The translations under genes and the position numbers were made by a program. 64,000 nt of DNA from NCBI GenBank assembly GCA_030761205.1, contig JAULJL010000024.1, forward strand, positions 18,031,122 to 18,095,121, written 5' to 3'. Positions 13,347 through 26,720 of this stretch are shown one piece after another. The notes below the pieces were generated by a model. That model searched no databases, was not told the DNA's origin, and was given only the letters and a program-made list of their open reading frames with translations. This DNA comes from Fremontodendron californicum (lineage: Eukaryota > Streptophyta > Magnoliopsida > Malvales > Malvaceae). The first letter of the stretch is position 1, and each line of letters starts with the position of its first letter.

Positions 13347-13560
13347 ATTGTCTCCCCTTCCTCCACAAATTCAAATTTCTAGGGTTTGTCTCTCTTTTTT
13401 TCTCACCAATTCAAAATCAAATTTGGAAGAAGGGAAAATGGCACATTTCTTTTCACAGTTCAAACAATGACAGACAAGATCACTTATATACTAATATCCC
13501 CCTACCCTGCCCTGCCCTGAAAATTAAATAAAACCAAGAAGGTGTCCCGCACTGTGTTTT
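13347..13560 (-). promoter_or_regulatory. MAD1 5' UTR and proximal upstream region
   Basis: The roughly 200 bp upstream of the MAD1 start codon are less AT-rich than the DNA beyond them and have pyrimidine tracts (near 13372-13403 on the plus strand). No TATA box position could be fixed, and transcript start is unknown. The open frame read across it on the plus strand is a shadow of exon 1. Confidence 0.35.
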
Positions 13561-14689
13561 TTTTTTATTTATTTATTTAATATTTAAAAATACTCATTTT
13601 TTTTTTTAATCAATAACAATCAGTTTTAACTGATGGGTCGAGTCGGGTCGGATTTTGGAAAAAAATTATTTACTCAAATTTAGATCTGTTCATAGGTCGG
13701 ACAGGCTGTCCGGTAAGGCAGGCATGATCCGTATTGGGTCGGGCCTAGACAGGAATATTTGTAATCTGGGTCGGTCCGACCTGGTGTGATTACTGTTTAT
13801 AGAATAAAGTAATAATATTTTTTTAAAATTTAATTATAAAAATATATAAAAATTAATAAAAAAAATTATTTTTAAATATAAATGAACAGTAATGCAGGCC
13901 TGTGCAAGGAAGTTAAAAAAATTTCGAGTCCGGCCCGGCCCATGGTCAAATTCGTTTTGGGTCAGGCTTAAACCAATTTGAAAGCCCGTTTCATTGTTTA
14001 AAAAATTATTTATATATTTTTTATATTACATTTAATTTAAAATATATATTTAATGCATAGAAATTCGGACCGACCAAAATTACGAAAATCTTTATTCAGG
14101 ATCTGCTCAATTCAAGCTGGGTCGGATGGGTAACTCGATTTTTGGACAGATCTACTCAGGGGTTGCTTAATTTAAAATTTGAAGAAATTAGTTTTAAGAT
14201 AATTAAATTTTATCTTAAATTAGTATTTGAAGTTAATTGAGTAAACAATTATAAAATTTGGATTGATTTTATACATATTTATGATTTTGAAGTTAAATGA
14301 GTCATTTAGTTATAATTTTCGTATTGCTTTAGGTTTTATATTGACTCTAATTAATATATATTACATTAATTATATTATTTGAAATTGAGCCATGATTAAA
14401 AGATAGGTTTATTGTGGTATTAAATTAGGTTAATTAATTTTAAATTTGTGCAATATACGGAAGTATATTTATATTTTAATAAATTTATTTAGAATATGAG
14501 TTTTAAATTTAACAATAACGCAAAGATAATATTTTTATTTTTTTAGTTGGATTTAAAATATTTTAGTTTAGTAAAAGTTAAGAAAACTCATATTATAATA
14601 TATTGAAGCTAATAATTTTTAAACAAAAAATCAACCATGTTCTTAACCCTAAAGAATGAAAACTTTCCACATCCTAAAATCAAATTCAT
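13561..14689. other. Intergenic repetitive DNA with GGGTCGG motifs
   Basis: Between about 13630 and 14160 there are recurring GGGTCGG, GGCCCGGCCCATGG and GGTCAGGC-like motifs embedded in AT-rich DNA, which suggests a decayed repeat. No termini or duplications were identified. The stretch from about 14160 to 14689 is very AT-rich and I see nothing else in it. Confidence 0.35.
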
Positions 14690-14809
14690 ATACTTTATGG
14701 GAGATTCTTTCATAAGTTCTTGGGGTGAAGAGGCATCAAATGATTCTTGGGAATTTATTGGTATCTTCGAAGGAGGTATCATATTACTCGATGATCCAAT
14801 AGATTTCAC
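14690..14809 (-). other. Short open frame downstream of the RPA-like fragment
   Basis: A minus-strand open stretch reads IPPSKIPINSQESFDASS and could be a further exon of the RPA-like pseudogene. I do not recognise it, and there is no independent support. Confidence 0.2.
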
Positions 14810-15152
14810 ACATAGAAATGAAGAAACATATAGAGTAGCAATCTGTAGTTGGATTAAAATTTTAATTATAACTTAGTTTATCTAACTTTGTAAAAAAAAT
14901 TATTTTAATAAATCTATACATACATGTTCCAATAATTTTTTGCTTTCAGGTTAGAGTCAAATTGATACACCTTATTCATTGTAAGTTTGATATTGCATGT
15001 TTCAATATTATATTTCATTGTCCTCGTCTCGAACACAAAAATTTGACCCTTGGGACTTTCAAATATCTCTTGTATTTTATATTCTCAATTCTCCTGAATC
15101 ATTATTATAATTTTAATCCTTCAAATAAAGAGAATATTAATTATTATTTTTT

Positions 15153-15760
15153 TTAACTCAATAATTTAAGAGATATGTCATAAAGATTCTCAACACCTTT
15201 ATTGAAAAGTACGAACATCGCTTTTTCATAATGATCAAATACTTCGACATTCATCATGTATCTATAAAGTATAAAAAAATTATACAATTATAGGTACTAT
15301 AAATAAAAATATTATTTTTATCATCATACAATAATGTTTTTTTTAATATATCAAATATTAAAAATAATTAATAATTAGCTTGGAGTTGGTTTAAGGACAT
15401 TAACATTGCATGAGTTACATTGAAAATTTTCATCAACTTTAAACACTTTCTTGTTTTACACACATGACATATAATACCAACAAAAAATGGTATCAACTTT
15501 CACGATAGTTACTTTACTAGTAAAAAATTTCCCCTACATATACCAAATGTTAAATAGTCAATAAAAATATACATGTTAAATAAATCATTTTGCCAAAATC
15601 ATGTTACCCATTATTTACGTTTGTCAAAAACGTAGTTTTTTTTTTTTATTTCAATTCCTTATGCAATGAATTTGTGATCATTGCTTTAATGTCTGACAAA
15701 CATCTCCTATTTTTAAACATAAAAATCTCATCTAATGGCACTTTTTTTTTGGTGTGAGAT
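15153..15760 (-). pseudogene. RPA70-like (replication protein A large subunit, C-terminal) fragment
   Basis: Two minus-strand coding blocks resemble the C-terminal DNA-binding domain of RPA70-like proteins, the single-stranded DNA-binding subunit; plants have many copies, some carried by Helitrons. Block 1 (about 15372-15530) reads VTIVKVDTIFCWYYMSC, then after an in-frame stop a Lys-rich stretch and CNSCN, matching the W-Y-Y/C-x2-C zinc-finger region. Block 2 (15153-15264) follows a TATAG acceptor and reads RYMMNVEVFDHYEKAMFVLF, like an OB-fold strand pair, and ends at a stop. Upstream codons near 15680-15760 (CLSDIKAMI) may belong. The stop and the lost second cysteine of the finger mark it as broken. 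The family call is from motif memory only. Confidence 0.5.
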
Positions 15761-15855
15761 AGAGTTCTATGCAATAATCTTCTTTAGGCAGATTAAATAT
15801 AAAAAAATAATAGAATAAGATATTAATTTATCATAAAAATATTTATTCTAGACGT

Positions 15856-18800
15856 TGTCGCAACCTAAAAAATAATAAATCTCATCGCGATATTTATATT
15901 CGTTAAGCATGGCATTGGAAAAATAGAGGAAAATACGACTTAATTTCTTTGAAATAAAATGAAGGTTTGAAAATGACCTCGAAAAAGACATGGAGTCGCT
16001 ATCAATCTTTTTTGGCTAGGTGTGATCGACCACCTATTAAAACCGGTTTTGTAAAATATTTTAAAATTAATTAAAACATTTTTAAAACCTATTTCAAGTT
16101 TGAGTTTTTTAAACCAGAGAAAATCAAAGAAGCGGGTTCGGGACTCGGTTACGTGCGAGGAAGGATTAGCACCCCCACAACGCCCGTATAAAACGGTACC
16201 TTATTAATTGTGTGTTATCTCAAGTCTCGGTAAAAAGTCAGTTTTAAATTTGGTATTTCAAATTAATTCCCAATTTTAAGAAAAATAATTCAATTTTTAA
16301 TTGAAAATAATCCGGAATCTATTAATTCAAAATTTTCCTATATTCCCCGACAAAATCGACAAAATATAGAAATTTTTATTTATTTGCAAAATTTTCCGAA
16401 TCATTCTCTTTTTTTAAAAGAAAGATATTCCTTTATTAATGATAATTGATGATATCCTCTCTAGTAAACCTGGTAGAGAACTCATTAATTATTTTAACTC
16501 GGGAATATCTTTATTTTATTGAAAACCATTATCTTTTTCAAAACATTTTTAAAAAATATGAATATGAATGTGTGACATAATATAATCTAAATGACATGAA
16601 TAACCTAGGTGACATAGTATATTCTAAATGAAATGAATAACCTATGTGACATGATATATTCTAAATGAAATGAATAACCTATGTGACATAATATATTCTA
16701 AATGAAATGAAAAACCTATGTGATATAATATATTCTAAATGAAACAATATGTCCTAAGTAACATGAAATATTCTAAATGAAATAATATGATTTAAATGGC
16801 ATGGCATATTTTAAATAATATAATCTATATGATATGCAATATAATCTAAGTGACATGAAATGATATGAAACATAAAATAATGTTATTATGAAATATGCAT
16901 GAAAATAAGATAATAATGCATGAACATAGTATATGCTACATGATGTGACAACAATAAATGATTAAATAAAAAGCATACGATAGCATGAAATATTCAAAAC
17001 CAAATAACTAACAATATAACATCATAAAATATAAATCAAAATAATAACAATAACATAGAAATTATCATAGCAAAAATCACATATTATAGTATGCAATGAA
17101 CATGAAAAATGCAATGCATGAAAGTGTATTTTTTCCTTTAAATAAAGAAATTTGTATACCTAAAAAGATATCCGGCTACCTTAGGAAAATACATCAAATT
17201 AAATTTTCTAAAATCAAAAATACTTTGTGATTGGTTTGAAGATAAATTTGAAAATTCTTAGATAAAAATGATCCATAGCCGAACCCCCCTTTTAAATAGC
17301 TCTAATTTCCTAAATTTGAAAACCCGAACTTGACCACCCTTGACCCGAACTCTATAAAATCATTTTTTAAGTTTAAAATGGCTTAGAAACCACTCTAAGG
17401 CAGTAGCTAAAGTTCCTAATCAGCCCCCTCTAAGTAACTTAACCAAAACAGAAAATTAATTTTCCCTCAAATTCAAATCTGACTCTACTGTCCAGTTTTA
17501 AAGCACGATTTTTAACCTATTTTTAAAATTTCAAAAAACTCTAAAAAAATACAGGAGACTCAGAACATGTAAAAATATATGGGAAAAATTGGCTTAAATT
17601 TTTGACTAAGGATAATTTCCTAGAAAAATCGGGAAAGTCAGAACACTGGGTGAAAAAATGTTTTGCTAAAACACATTTTTTTTGCCTTTGATAAAATCAT
17701 TCAAAAATCAAAGTAAAAATATTGGAGACTCTTCTAAGGACCTACAAACAGTAGCTAAATTTTCTAAAAAACTGGACAAGACTTGCCTAAGTAAAAAAAA
17801 TCACAAATGTAGAAAAATCAACTTGATAACTTTTTAATTTTCCACAAGTATGCTCAAGTGAGCATGACTTTGAGCCATTGATTGGCCTAAGTCAAAAATC
17901 AAGTGGCATGATATGATATGCATGAACATGCAGCAAATTGAATGCATGAAATGCATGATTTAAAACCTAAATGACATGGAAAATGCATGGCATAAAGAAT
18001 ATGGCCTCGGCCTAACATGAACTTGCATGGCAATAAATGCAACCTAGGTCTAAACATGCATGAAATGCATGGCAATGCAAATGATACCTAGACCTAAAAA
18101 ATGCATGGCAATAACACAAACACATAGCATACTAAATCAAGAAACACAAAATCATGGCATGGAAATGCAAACCTATCTACTAGCAATATGAAAATGCACA
18201 TAGAAGACATAAAATAGAAGGGTGGCCGAATGGATATGATGAAATCCTAGCATGACATTTACACAAACACATAGCATACTAAATCAAAATACCTAAGATC
18301 ATGGCATGGAAATGCAAACCTATCAACTAGCATGAGGAAAATGCACATACAAGACATAAAATGGAGGGGTAGCCGAATGGTCTATAGGCCTAAAGGATGA
18401 AATCCTAGCATGGCATTTACACAAACACATGACATACTAAATGCAAGACTAAAAAGGAAACATACTAAACCAAGCAAACATGATATAAAGACATGAATAC
18501 AACTAGCCATTTTCACAAACACATAGTATAGTAAAATGCAAATCATGAACAACCCAAACATGTTGAAAACAAAAAATTAAAAAAATGATAAACAAGGAAA
18601 GTAAACATGACAACAAGATGATAAATCAAAATAGAGGTAAGTAAGTAAAAAAAAAAAAAAATTAAAACAAACTCCATCTCTTTATTATTTGAAAAAAAAT
18701 ATAGAACATCAAAACATGCTAGACATCACAAACAACATGAAATAAAGATTAAACATCAACCATATCAAAGAACATACCATTCGGCCAGCTCTAGAAATCA

Positions 18801-20721
18801 AGTAAAAAAATTGGTTTTTAAATTCTTCAAGAAAGTATAAGAGAGGAGCTTGAAAAGGAAACTTCAAAACACTTATTTCAAAAACCAAAACCAATAGAAA
18901 AACATCAAATATCAAATGAAAACAGCAAATTAAGGATGAAAATGCAAAAAAAAAGTGCAAGAGCAAGGTGCTTTTAGCTACCTCTCAAAGCTATTTTGCA
19001 AGCTTTTTCTCTTCTTACTTTCTTTACCTTTCAAAACTTTCTATTTGCTTTCAACAATGAAGACTATTCAACCAAGAAGAAGTCGTTAAATGAAAAATAT
19101 CCCCCCATCCCCTTAAGGTGGTCGAATGGCCCTAGAATAGTGCATAAGGTTGTAGAATTTTTTTAACCAATTTTGATCCTATGGCCTTTAATCCAAGATT
19201 CTTTCTATGTAGAATTCTCACCCGTAGATTGGAATAATCATCTCCTAAATATGATGTCATAAATAGGATGTCATAAATATGACATTATCCCTCTCCATCC
19301 ATTGGTCCATGTGTCACAATTTCAAAGGCTTGATCAAGAAAAATAACTACCTTCCTCTTCACTCTTAGCCCTTTGATCTAAAATCTCAGCAAAATCACTC
19401 TCCATTATGGGCTTGGCTGATTGCCCTTTTAAAATCCAGCCCAATCTCCAATTTTTTAAAGGCCTTCTTTAGTTTCTTCGGTGAAATGACCTTTTTAACC
19501 CCCAAACCAAATTAAATAGCAAACGAACTCTAATTCCAAAATTTTCTTCACAATCTCTTCTAAATAATTTAAAAGTGAGATCTGGATTTCTATTTTTTCT
19601 GGATTTATCTGCTTGAATTTCAGCATAGTGGGCCCCGGATTTGCCATTTTGCAAACGAACTCCGAATCCAGATTTTCTTTCGCTAATCTCTTCCAAATAA
19701 TTTAAGAATAAGATCTTCAAATTTTCATAATTTTTGGAACTCATTTGCTATTTTTCCGGGATTTATCTTCTTGAATTTCAGCATAGTGGGCCCGAGATTT
19801 GTTATTTTGCAAACGAGCTCCGAATTTGGATTTTTCTTCGCCAATATCTTCCAAATGATTTAAGAATGAGATCTGCAAATTTTCTCAAATTTTTGGAGCT
19901 CATTTGCTATTTTTCTCGAATTTTCCAATTTTGTCCTTTCGTCTCCTAAGCCCTGTTTTGCTCAAAACAAGTCCAATTTTCAGATTTTCTTTTTCTGTGC
20001 CTTTGTCATATATGGGATTGGAGTTGGTCCGAAAACGCCCAATTTTTACGATCAAATTCCCTTCCGATTTGATTTTTCCTTTTTTCAGTATCGGAAATTT
20101 CCTCGTTTTTCCGTTTTTCCTCCAATTGGCTCTTTTCTCGGAATTACTTCAAACTGAGCCTTGGGTTATCCTTGTTTAGTCACTCCTCTTCAATTAGGGG
20201 CTTTAGTTTTACCGAATCGGGCCATTTCTGCAATTTTCTGCAATTTCACCAAAATCCACCAAAAACCCTAATTCTCAATTTTCTTCCAAATTGACTTTTC
20301 CTTCAGTTTTTCTTCCAAGTAGCCTCTCCATTACTCGTAGTATATGCTTATCTTTCATTTGGAACCTCTAATTTCGACCAATTTGATCATTTAAGCACTT
20401 TTTCTCAAATTTTTTGAACTAGGGTTTCCTTTCTACTCAACATCCGTAACCCATCTTCCGGACTCCTTATCTTTCGTTGTAGATCTCGGATTATCAAAAT
20501 TCTTTCATCATTGTTCAATTGAACTTTGAATCTAGATTCTGAAAGTGGGTTGACTTTTTCGAGGTTGACTTTTTCAAGATTGACTTTTTATGTCTGCTTT
20601 CTTAAACTAAGTCTCGGAGTACCACCTGCAGGATGAGAAAAGACTTTTTGCATTCTAAAACATCTTTTTTAGGAAGAAAACATACATGATTTAGTGGTCC
20701 GGACAAAATTAGGTGTCTAAA
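15856..20721 (-). mobile_element. LTR-A: 3' LTR of an Ogre/Tat-type retrotransposon
   Basis: Read on the minus strand the LTR starts at 20721 (TTTAGACACCTAATTTTGTCC-like, with the canonical TG now TT) and ends GGTTGCGACA at 15856. A polypurine tract (plus-strand GCTGTCCCTCTTTG, 20722-20735) lies immediately upstream, so this is a 3' LTR. The flank GACGT at 15851-15855 would be the target-site duplication, but no partner was found. At 4.9 kb it is far longer than usual plant LTRs, a hallmark of Ogre-type elements. Blocks such as 17941-18140 match LTR-E closely. Confidence 0.85.
16560..16880. repeat. Short tandem repeat in LTR-A
   Basis: About four tandem units of roughly 40 bp containing ATATTCTAAATGAAATGA and CCTATGTGACAT, decaying to the right. 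Degenerate relatives occur in LTR-B (about 23280-23530) and LTR-D (about 36340-36610). Confidence 0.7.
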
Positions 20722-22477
20722 GCTGTCCCTCTTTGGCTATTGCTGAGAATCAGGAATCAGGCAAAGATAAACAAACACTAATTTTGTCCTGTTAGTGAAA
20801 TCACATGTGAAGAAAGGGAAAAGGGGTTTTCATTTTTTTCATTTTTTCATTCATTTTTTTTTGGTTGAAAAAAGCTATAAATTAAAGATTTTGTCCTTAA
20901 ATTGAGTTCCGTGACTAATCAAGGCTCGACCCGTCTTAAGGAAACAAGTTCAATTTTAAAACAAAATATTTGACTCATTTGAGAAGCAGAACAAGTTCGA
21001 TTTTAAAACAAAAGGAAATACCTTGACGATGGTCTCAAGGCTCGACTCATTTGAGAAGCAGAACGAGTTCAATTTTAAAACAAAAGGAAATACCTTGACA
21101 ATGGTCTCGGGGCTCGACTCATTTGAGAAGCAGAACGAGTTCGATTTAAAACAAAAGGAAATACCTTAACGATGGTCTCGGGGCTCGACTTATTTGAGAA
21201 GCAGAATGAATTCGATTTAAAACAAAAGGAAATATCTCGACGATGGTCTCGAGGCTCGACTCATTTGAGAATCAGAATGAATTCGATTTAAAACAAAAGT
21301 AAATACCTCGACGATGGTCTCGAGGCTCGACTCATTCGAGAAGCAGAATGAATTCGATTTTAAACAAAAGGAAATACCTCGACGATGGTCTTGGGGCTCG
21401 ACTCTTTGAGAAGCAGAATGAAATCGATTTAAAAACAAAGGGAAATACTAAGAATGATCCTGGGTTTGATTCAGTTGGAAAATTAAATTTAACTTGAAAA
21501 TGAAAGGAACATACCTCGACGGCGGTCTCGGGGCTCGACTTATTTGAGAAGCAGCACGAGTTCGATTTAAAAAGAAACATATCTCGACGGTGGTCTCGGG
21601 GCTCGACTCATTTGAGAAGCAAAACGAGTTCGATTTGGGGAAGCCAAAGTTTTCCTGATTCCTGCAATGTTAGCTAAATGCAATGATGAGAATGACATGC
21701 TTTGCAAATGCTTGTATGTTTCCTAAAGATGAATGCAATCAAATGATTGTGTCATGATTTTTAATCCATGGTTTCTTTGAGGTTCACAGATTATCTGACT
21801 TCATGACGGAGTCTTAAATTGTTCACTGATGCCCCACTTGAGGAACCTTTCACTCAAGATAAATTGTCAAACAGTCCCAGTTTCTGACTTCGTTGAAATT
21901 CACAAATTTTCTAATTTCATGACGGAGTCCCCAACAAATTCACTGTTTTCCTTTACTTGGTGAATTTTTCAAACCTTTTCTAAGATTTAAATCTACTCCT
22001 TAGTAATACTCTGAAATCCTTTTATTTAAAGATTTTTATGTTTACTAATCATCATTCAATTTAATAACAATCAAGATGCATCTCAAAAATGTATGAAAGA
22101 AAATATGAAACAAGCAAATGTCATAAAAAGGATAACAAAAATTTAATGCAACAAATGTTTTAAAATGATAAAAATGAATATCAAGGATATAAAAGACAAA
22201 TGTAAAGTTATAGGTTGTAGATGCCCCGAATGCGGAATATCTTGGACCCCTCATTTCTCAAATTATCTGAAATTTCTCTTGAACGAGCAATTTACTTGGG
22301 TAATCCGTCGGCTTCCGTAGTTACGTCAGGCTGAGTTTTTCCCCTTTCCTCTGATTTTTAGATATTTTCTCCCCCTTTACACGAAGCATGATTCAAACCT
22401 TAATAAGTACTTGAGCCGCCCTTTACGGGTTTTCAACTCAAGTGTCCCCCATTCGGTATTAAGTCGCCCTTTGCGGG
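20722..22477 (-). mobile_element. 3' internal region of element A
   Basis: From the polypurine tract at 20722 this follows the same order as in the other copies: a conserved leader with a poly-T/A stretch, the ~71-bp tandem array, GGGGAAGCCAAAGTTTTCCT, then unique AT-rich DNA. It contains no coding sequence. At 22478 it is interrupted by solo LTR-B and resumes at 28221. Confidence 0.75.
20940..21640 (-). repeat. ~71-bp 3' tandem array of element A (about 8-9 units)
   Basis: Units carry CGACGATGGTCTCGGGGCTC followed by GACTCATTTGAGAAGCAGAA and an AAAACAAAAGGAAATAC spacer. One unit near 21450-21500 has degenerated. Related arrays are in regions C and E. Tandem arrays in the 3' untranslated part are a known feature of Ogre-type elements. 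Confidence 0.9.
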
Positions 22478-25400
22478 TGTCGCAACCTAAATAAAATAAC
22501 AATAACCAGTCTCATCGCAAGACTTTATTATTCATTAGGCGTGACATTAAAAAAGAGAGGAAGAGTCGACTTAATTCCTCTAGAAAAACGAAGGTGTCGA
22601 TACGTGATCCTGAACTCGTTCGAGTGAGGGGGAAACAGAAGTAGAGGAAAAGACGACTTAATTCCTCTTGACTGAAATAAAAAGGTCGAGGGTATGAAAA
22701 CGACCTCGTAAAAAGACATGGAGTCGTCACCAATCTTTTTTAGCTAGGTGTGATCGACCACCTATTAAAACCAGTTTTATAAAACATTTTAAAATTAATT
22801 AAAACATTTTAAAACCAATTTCAAGTCTACGTTATAAACAGAGAAATCAAAGAAGCGGGTTCGGGAGTCGGTTACGTGCAGGGAGGATTAGCACCCCCAC
22901 AACGCCCATATAAATCGGTACCTTATTAATCGTGTGTTATCTCAAGTCTCGGTAAAAAGTTGGTTTTTAATTTAGTATTTCAAGTTAATTCCAATTTTAA
23001 GAAAAAAAATTCCATTTTTAATTGAAAATGATCCGAAATTTATTAATTCAAAATTTTCCTACATTCCCCGTCAAAATCGGCAAAATATAGAAATTTTTAT
23101 TCATTTGAAAAACTTTCCGAATCATTCTCTTTTTTGAAAGAAAGATATTCCTTTATTAATGATAATTGATGATATTCCCTCCAGCAAACCCGATAGAGAA
23201 CTCATGAATTATTTTAACTCGGGAATATCTTTATTTTTATTGAAAATCATTATCTTTTTCAAAACATTTAAAAATATAAACATGAACATATATGACATAA
23301 ATAAAATGACATGGCAAAGTCTAGATAATATAATGCAACCTAAATGATATGACATAATTTAAATGACATAGTATATTCTAGGTAAAATGACAAATCCTAA
23401 GTATCATGGTATATTCTAAATGAGATAAAACGATTTAAAAGACATGGCAATTTTAAATGATATGGCATATTTTAAATGACATGGCATGTTATAAATAAAA
23501 TAACCTAAATGACATGGAATATGATCTAAATAACAAGAAATGACATGAAATTAAAATAATGCTAACATATAATATGCATGAAAATGAAAATAAAAATAAT
23601 AATGCATGAACATAGTATATGCTAAACAATATGACAAAAATAACTAAATAAAAAGCATAGGATATCATGAAACATTCAAAATCATATGGCAAACAAATAT
23701 AAGATCATAAAATGTGAATTAAAATAATAATAATACCATGGAAAATATCATAGCAAAAATCACACATTTAAATAAAATGCATGAACGTGAAAAATGCAAT
23801 GCATGAAAATGTATTTTTTTCCTCTAAATAAAGAAATCCGTATATCTAAAAAGATATCCGGCTACCTTAGGAAAATATGTCAAATTAGATTTTCTAAAAA
23901 AAAAAAAAACTTTGTGATTGTTTGAAAACAATTTTGAGGAAAACTTGAATAAAAATTAAAACCCTTTTAAAATGGCTCTAATTTCCTAAGTTTAAAATCC
24001 CGGACTTAACCACCCTTAACCCGAGATTTATAAAATCATTTTTAAAGTTTAAGATGGCTTAGAAACTATCCTAAGATAGTAGCTAAATCTTCTAACCAAC
24101 CCCCTCGAAATGCCTTAGCCAAAATCAACCATTATGGTTCTTTTGATTTCAAATCTGCCTCTACTGTCCAGTTTTGTCACATGATTTTTTTTCCTATTTT
24201 TAAAAATTTTAAAAAATCTAAAACAAATATTGGAGACTCAGGACATGTAAAAATACACGATAAAAAATTGGCTTAATTTTCTAATTAAATATGAATGCCC
24301 ATAAAAATCAGAGAAGTTCGAGTACTAGGTGAAAAAAAAACTGTTTTGTCAAAACACATTTTTTGCCTTTGATAAATTCATTCAAAAATCAAGTAGAAAT
24401 TGTTGGAGATCATCCTAAAGACCTAAGGACAGTAGCTAAAAAATTTAAAAACCTTGAATAAAAATTGGCTAAGTAAAAAAAATCACAAAGATAGAATAAT
24501 CTATTTGACAACTCTTTAATTTTCCACAAGTATGCTCAAGAGAGCATGACTTTGAGCCATTGATTGGCCTAAGTCATAAATCATGTGGCAATGACATGGA
24601 ATGCATGAACATACAGCAAATGAAATGTATGAAATGCATGGCCTAAAGGTCTAAATAGTAAAGGAAATGCATGACAATTCAAGCCAACCTAAATGCCTAG
24701 CATGAGTTTGCATGGCAATAAATGCTATCCTAACTCAATATGCATGCAATGCTTGATAATGCAAATATGACTTGGACCTAATATGTTATGAATATGCATG
24801 AAAATGCTAATGTAACCTAAGACCTAAGTAGCATAGTAATTCATGATAATACCAATGTGATTTAAGACCCAATATGCATGGCAACACCAATATGGCCTAG
24901 ACCTAAATGTAATGAACATGCATAGCAATACTATGAACATACAATGACCAATGAAACTAATGTCAATGCTAGAACAAACAACAACTAATGCACAATTTCA
25001 AGATATGATAATGCAAAGCATATTACCTAAACAAAATGCAAATGCAAGACAAGGCAAGGGATGCATGAAGAGGCCAAATGTAGCTACATGATGCTCTAAT
25101 GCAATCCTATCTAGTAAATGATACAAGTACATGACAAATCATATTAAGATGCATAATGTCATGACATTTTCATAAGCATATGACATACTAAAATTAAAAT
25201 GCACAAGCTCATGGCATGGAGATGCAACAAGTCAAGAAACAAGAGGAAAATGCACATGCAAGGCATACAAAAATGGAGTTGCTGAATGGTCAAGGAACAA
25301 AATAAAGAAAATGCAAACATGTTTATAATATAAGACATGATACATGAAAAAATGCACAACATGAGTATATGAACACAATGGCCGAATATGCAAGGGAAAG

Positions 25401-25527
25401 TCATTAAGCATGGAATAGAAATATATAAGTAAATGTAGCATAGAAAATAATGTAAAGAACATATAAAAAAAATTTAACATAGACATGCAAAACAAATAAC
25501 AAGCAAAACTAGTAAGTAAAACAAGGA

Positions 25528-25745
25528 AAGTTAAGCTCCATGGTTGGTATCAAATGGGCATAGCCTCTCACCTAACCATAATCACTTGGTCTTGCCAAGA
25601 TCATGAAGCCTTTCCATTCCAAAAAATCAAAAAATAAACCATGCAAAACAGCAAAATTAAGGTGAGCTTCATGGTAGGTAAAAATGGGCATAGCCTCTCT
25701 CCTAACCATGGTCACTTGGTCTAGCCAAGATCATGTAGCCATTTT
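25528..25745. repeat. Direct duplication within LTR-B
   Basis: Two ~85-bp copies about 135 bp apart share GGGCATAGCCTCTC and CCAAGATCATG. They are specific to LTR-B among the LTRs in this window. Confidence 0.8.
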
Positions 25746-26329
25746 AACCTTTTTGCTTCATCTTTTGTAAAAAATCAGAACCTTAGAATACTCTAAAAAA
25801 CCTTCTAAAAATCATTTTTCACAACAACATGCAAGGAAGAAAAAAAGGAAACCAAGGCAAGTAAATATTCCATATTCGGCCATAGCATGAAACCATGTAA
25901 AAAAAATTGTTTTCCACCATTTTAATGAAGAAGAATAGATGAAAACATAAGTAAACATTAAAAAACTTTATTTCTATGAAAAATGTAGTAGGAAAACAAG
26001 ATAGAAAATCAAGAAAACACCATAGAAAACAAGAAGAAAGCTATGCTTAGAACTTGGTAGAGATGACTACCTTCAAGCTCTCTATTGAGAACCTTTTTTT
26101 TTTCTTTCTTTCAAAACCTTTTTCTTTTCCAAATTAGCTACTGTTTCCATCCAAAAAAACATATGAAAAAATGAAACCAACCCCCTTCTTTAGCCTTGGT
26201 CGAATGGCCTCTCACCCTTGGATGGGAATTGCACTTTTTTCTCTTCCAATCTTGGCCTTTGGATTAAGATATTCTGATGACAACATAAAAATATCATATC
26301 ATCTTGCCAATTTATAGCAGACCTTAAGA

Positions 26330-26720
26330 TATGTACTCAGCCCTTGTAGTAACCTTAGCCCTTAGATGCAAAAGAGGACCAATCCCATGCACTCCCTTCC
26401 TTGCCCCCTTGAGTGCCTGCCCTTGGATGAGTTGTGCTCTTCCATTCTTGGTCATTGGATGAGGAAAACATAAAAATGACATCTTGTAGATTAAATCCAG
26501 CCCTCAAAATGTGTACTCAGCCCTTGTAGATGGCCTAAGCCATTGGATGAAAAGAGATAATCACATGCACTCCCTTGCTTAACCGAATGGATGCTCACCC
26601 TTGGATGAATTGTGCTCAGTTTTTTTCTTCCATTCTTGGCCATTAGATTCATCTTGCCATTTAAACTTGGCCCTTGGATGGTGCATTCAACTTTCCTACA
26701 AGGCACCTAAGCCATTGGAT
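26330..26720. repeat. Two diverged ~190-bp tandem units in LTR-B
   Basis: The pattern GTGTACTCAGCCCTTGTAG, CATGCACTCCCTTGC and GCCCTTGGATGA recurs at about 26330 and 26510, with a partial third copy to 26720. Confidence 0.6.

Noticed and set aside
14637..14876. 79-codon open frame on the plus strand
   Set aside because: No recognisable family, AT-rich composition, and it overlaps a possible RPA-like exon on the other strand.
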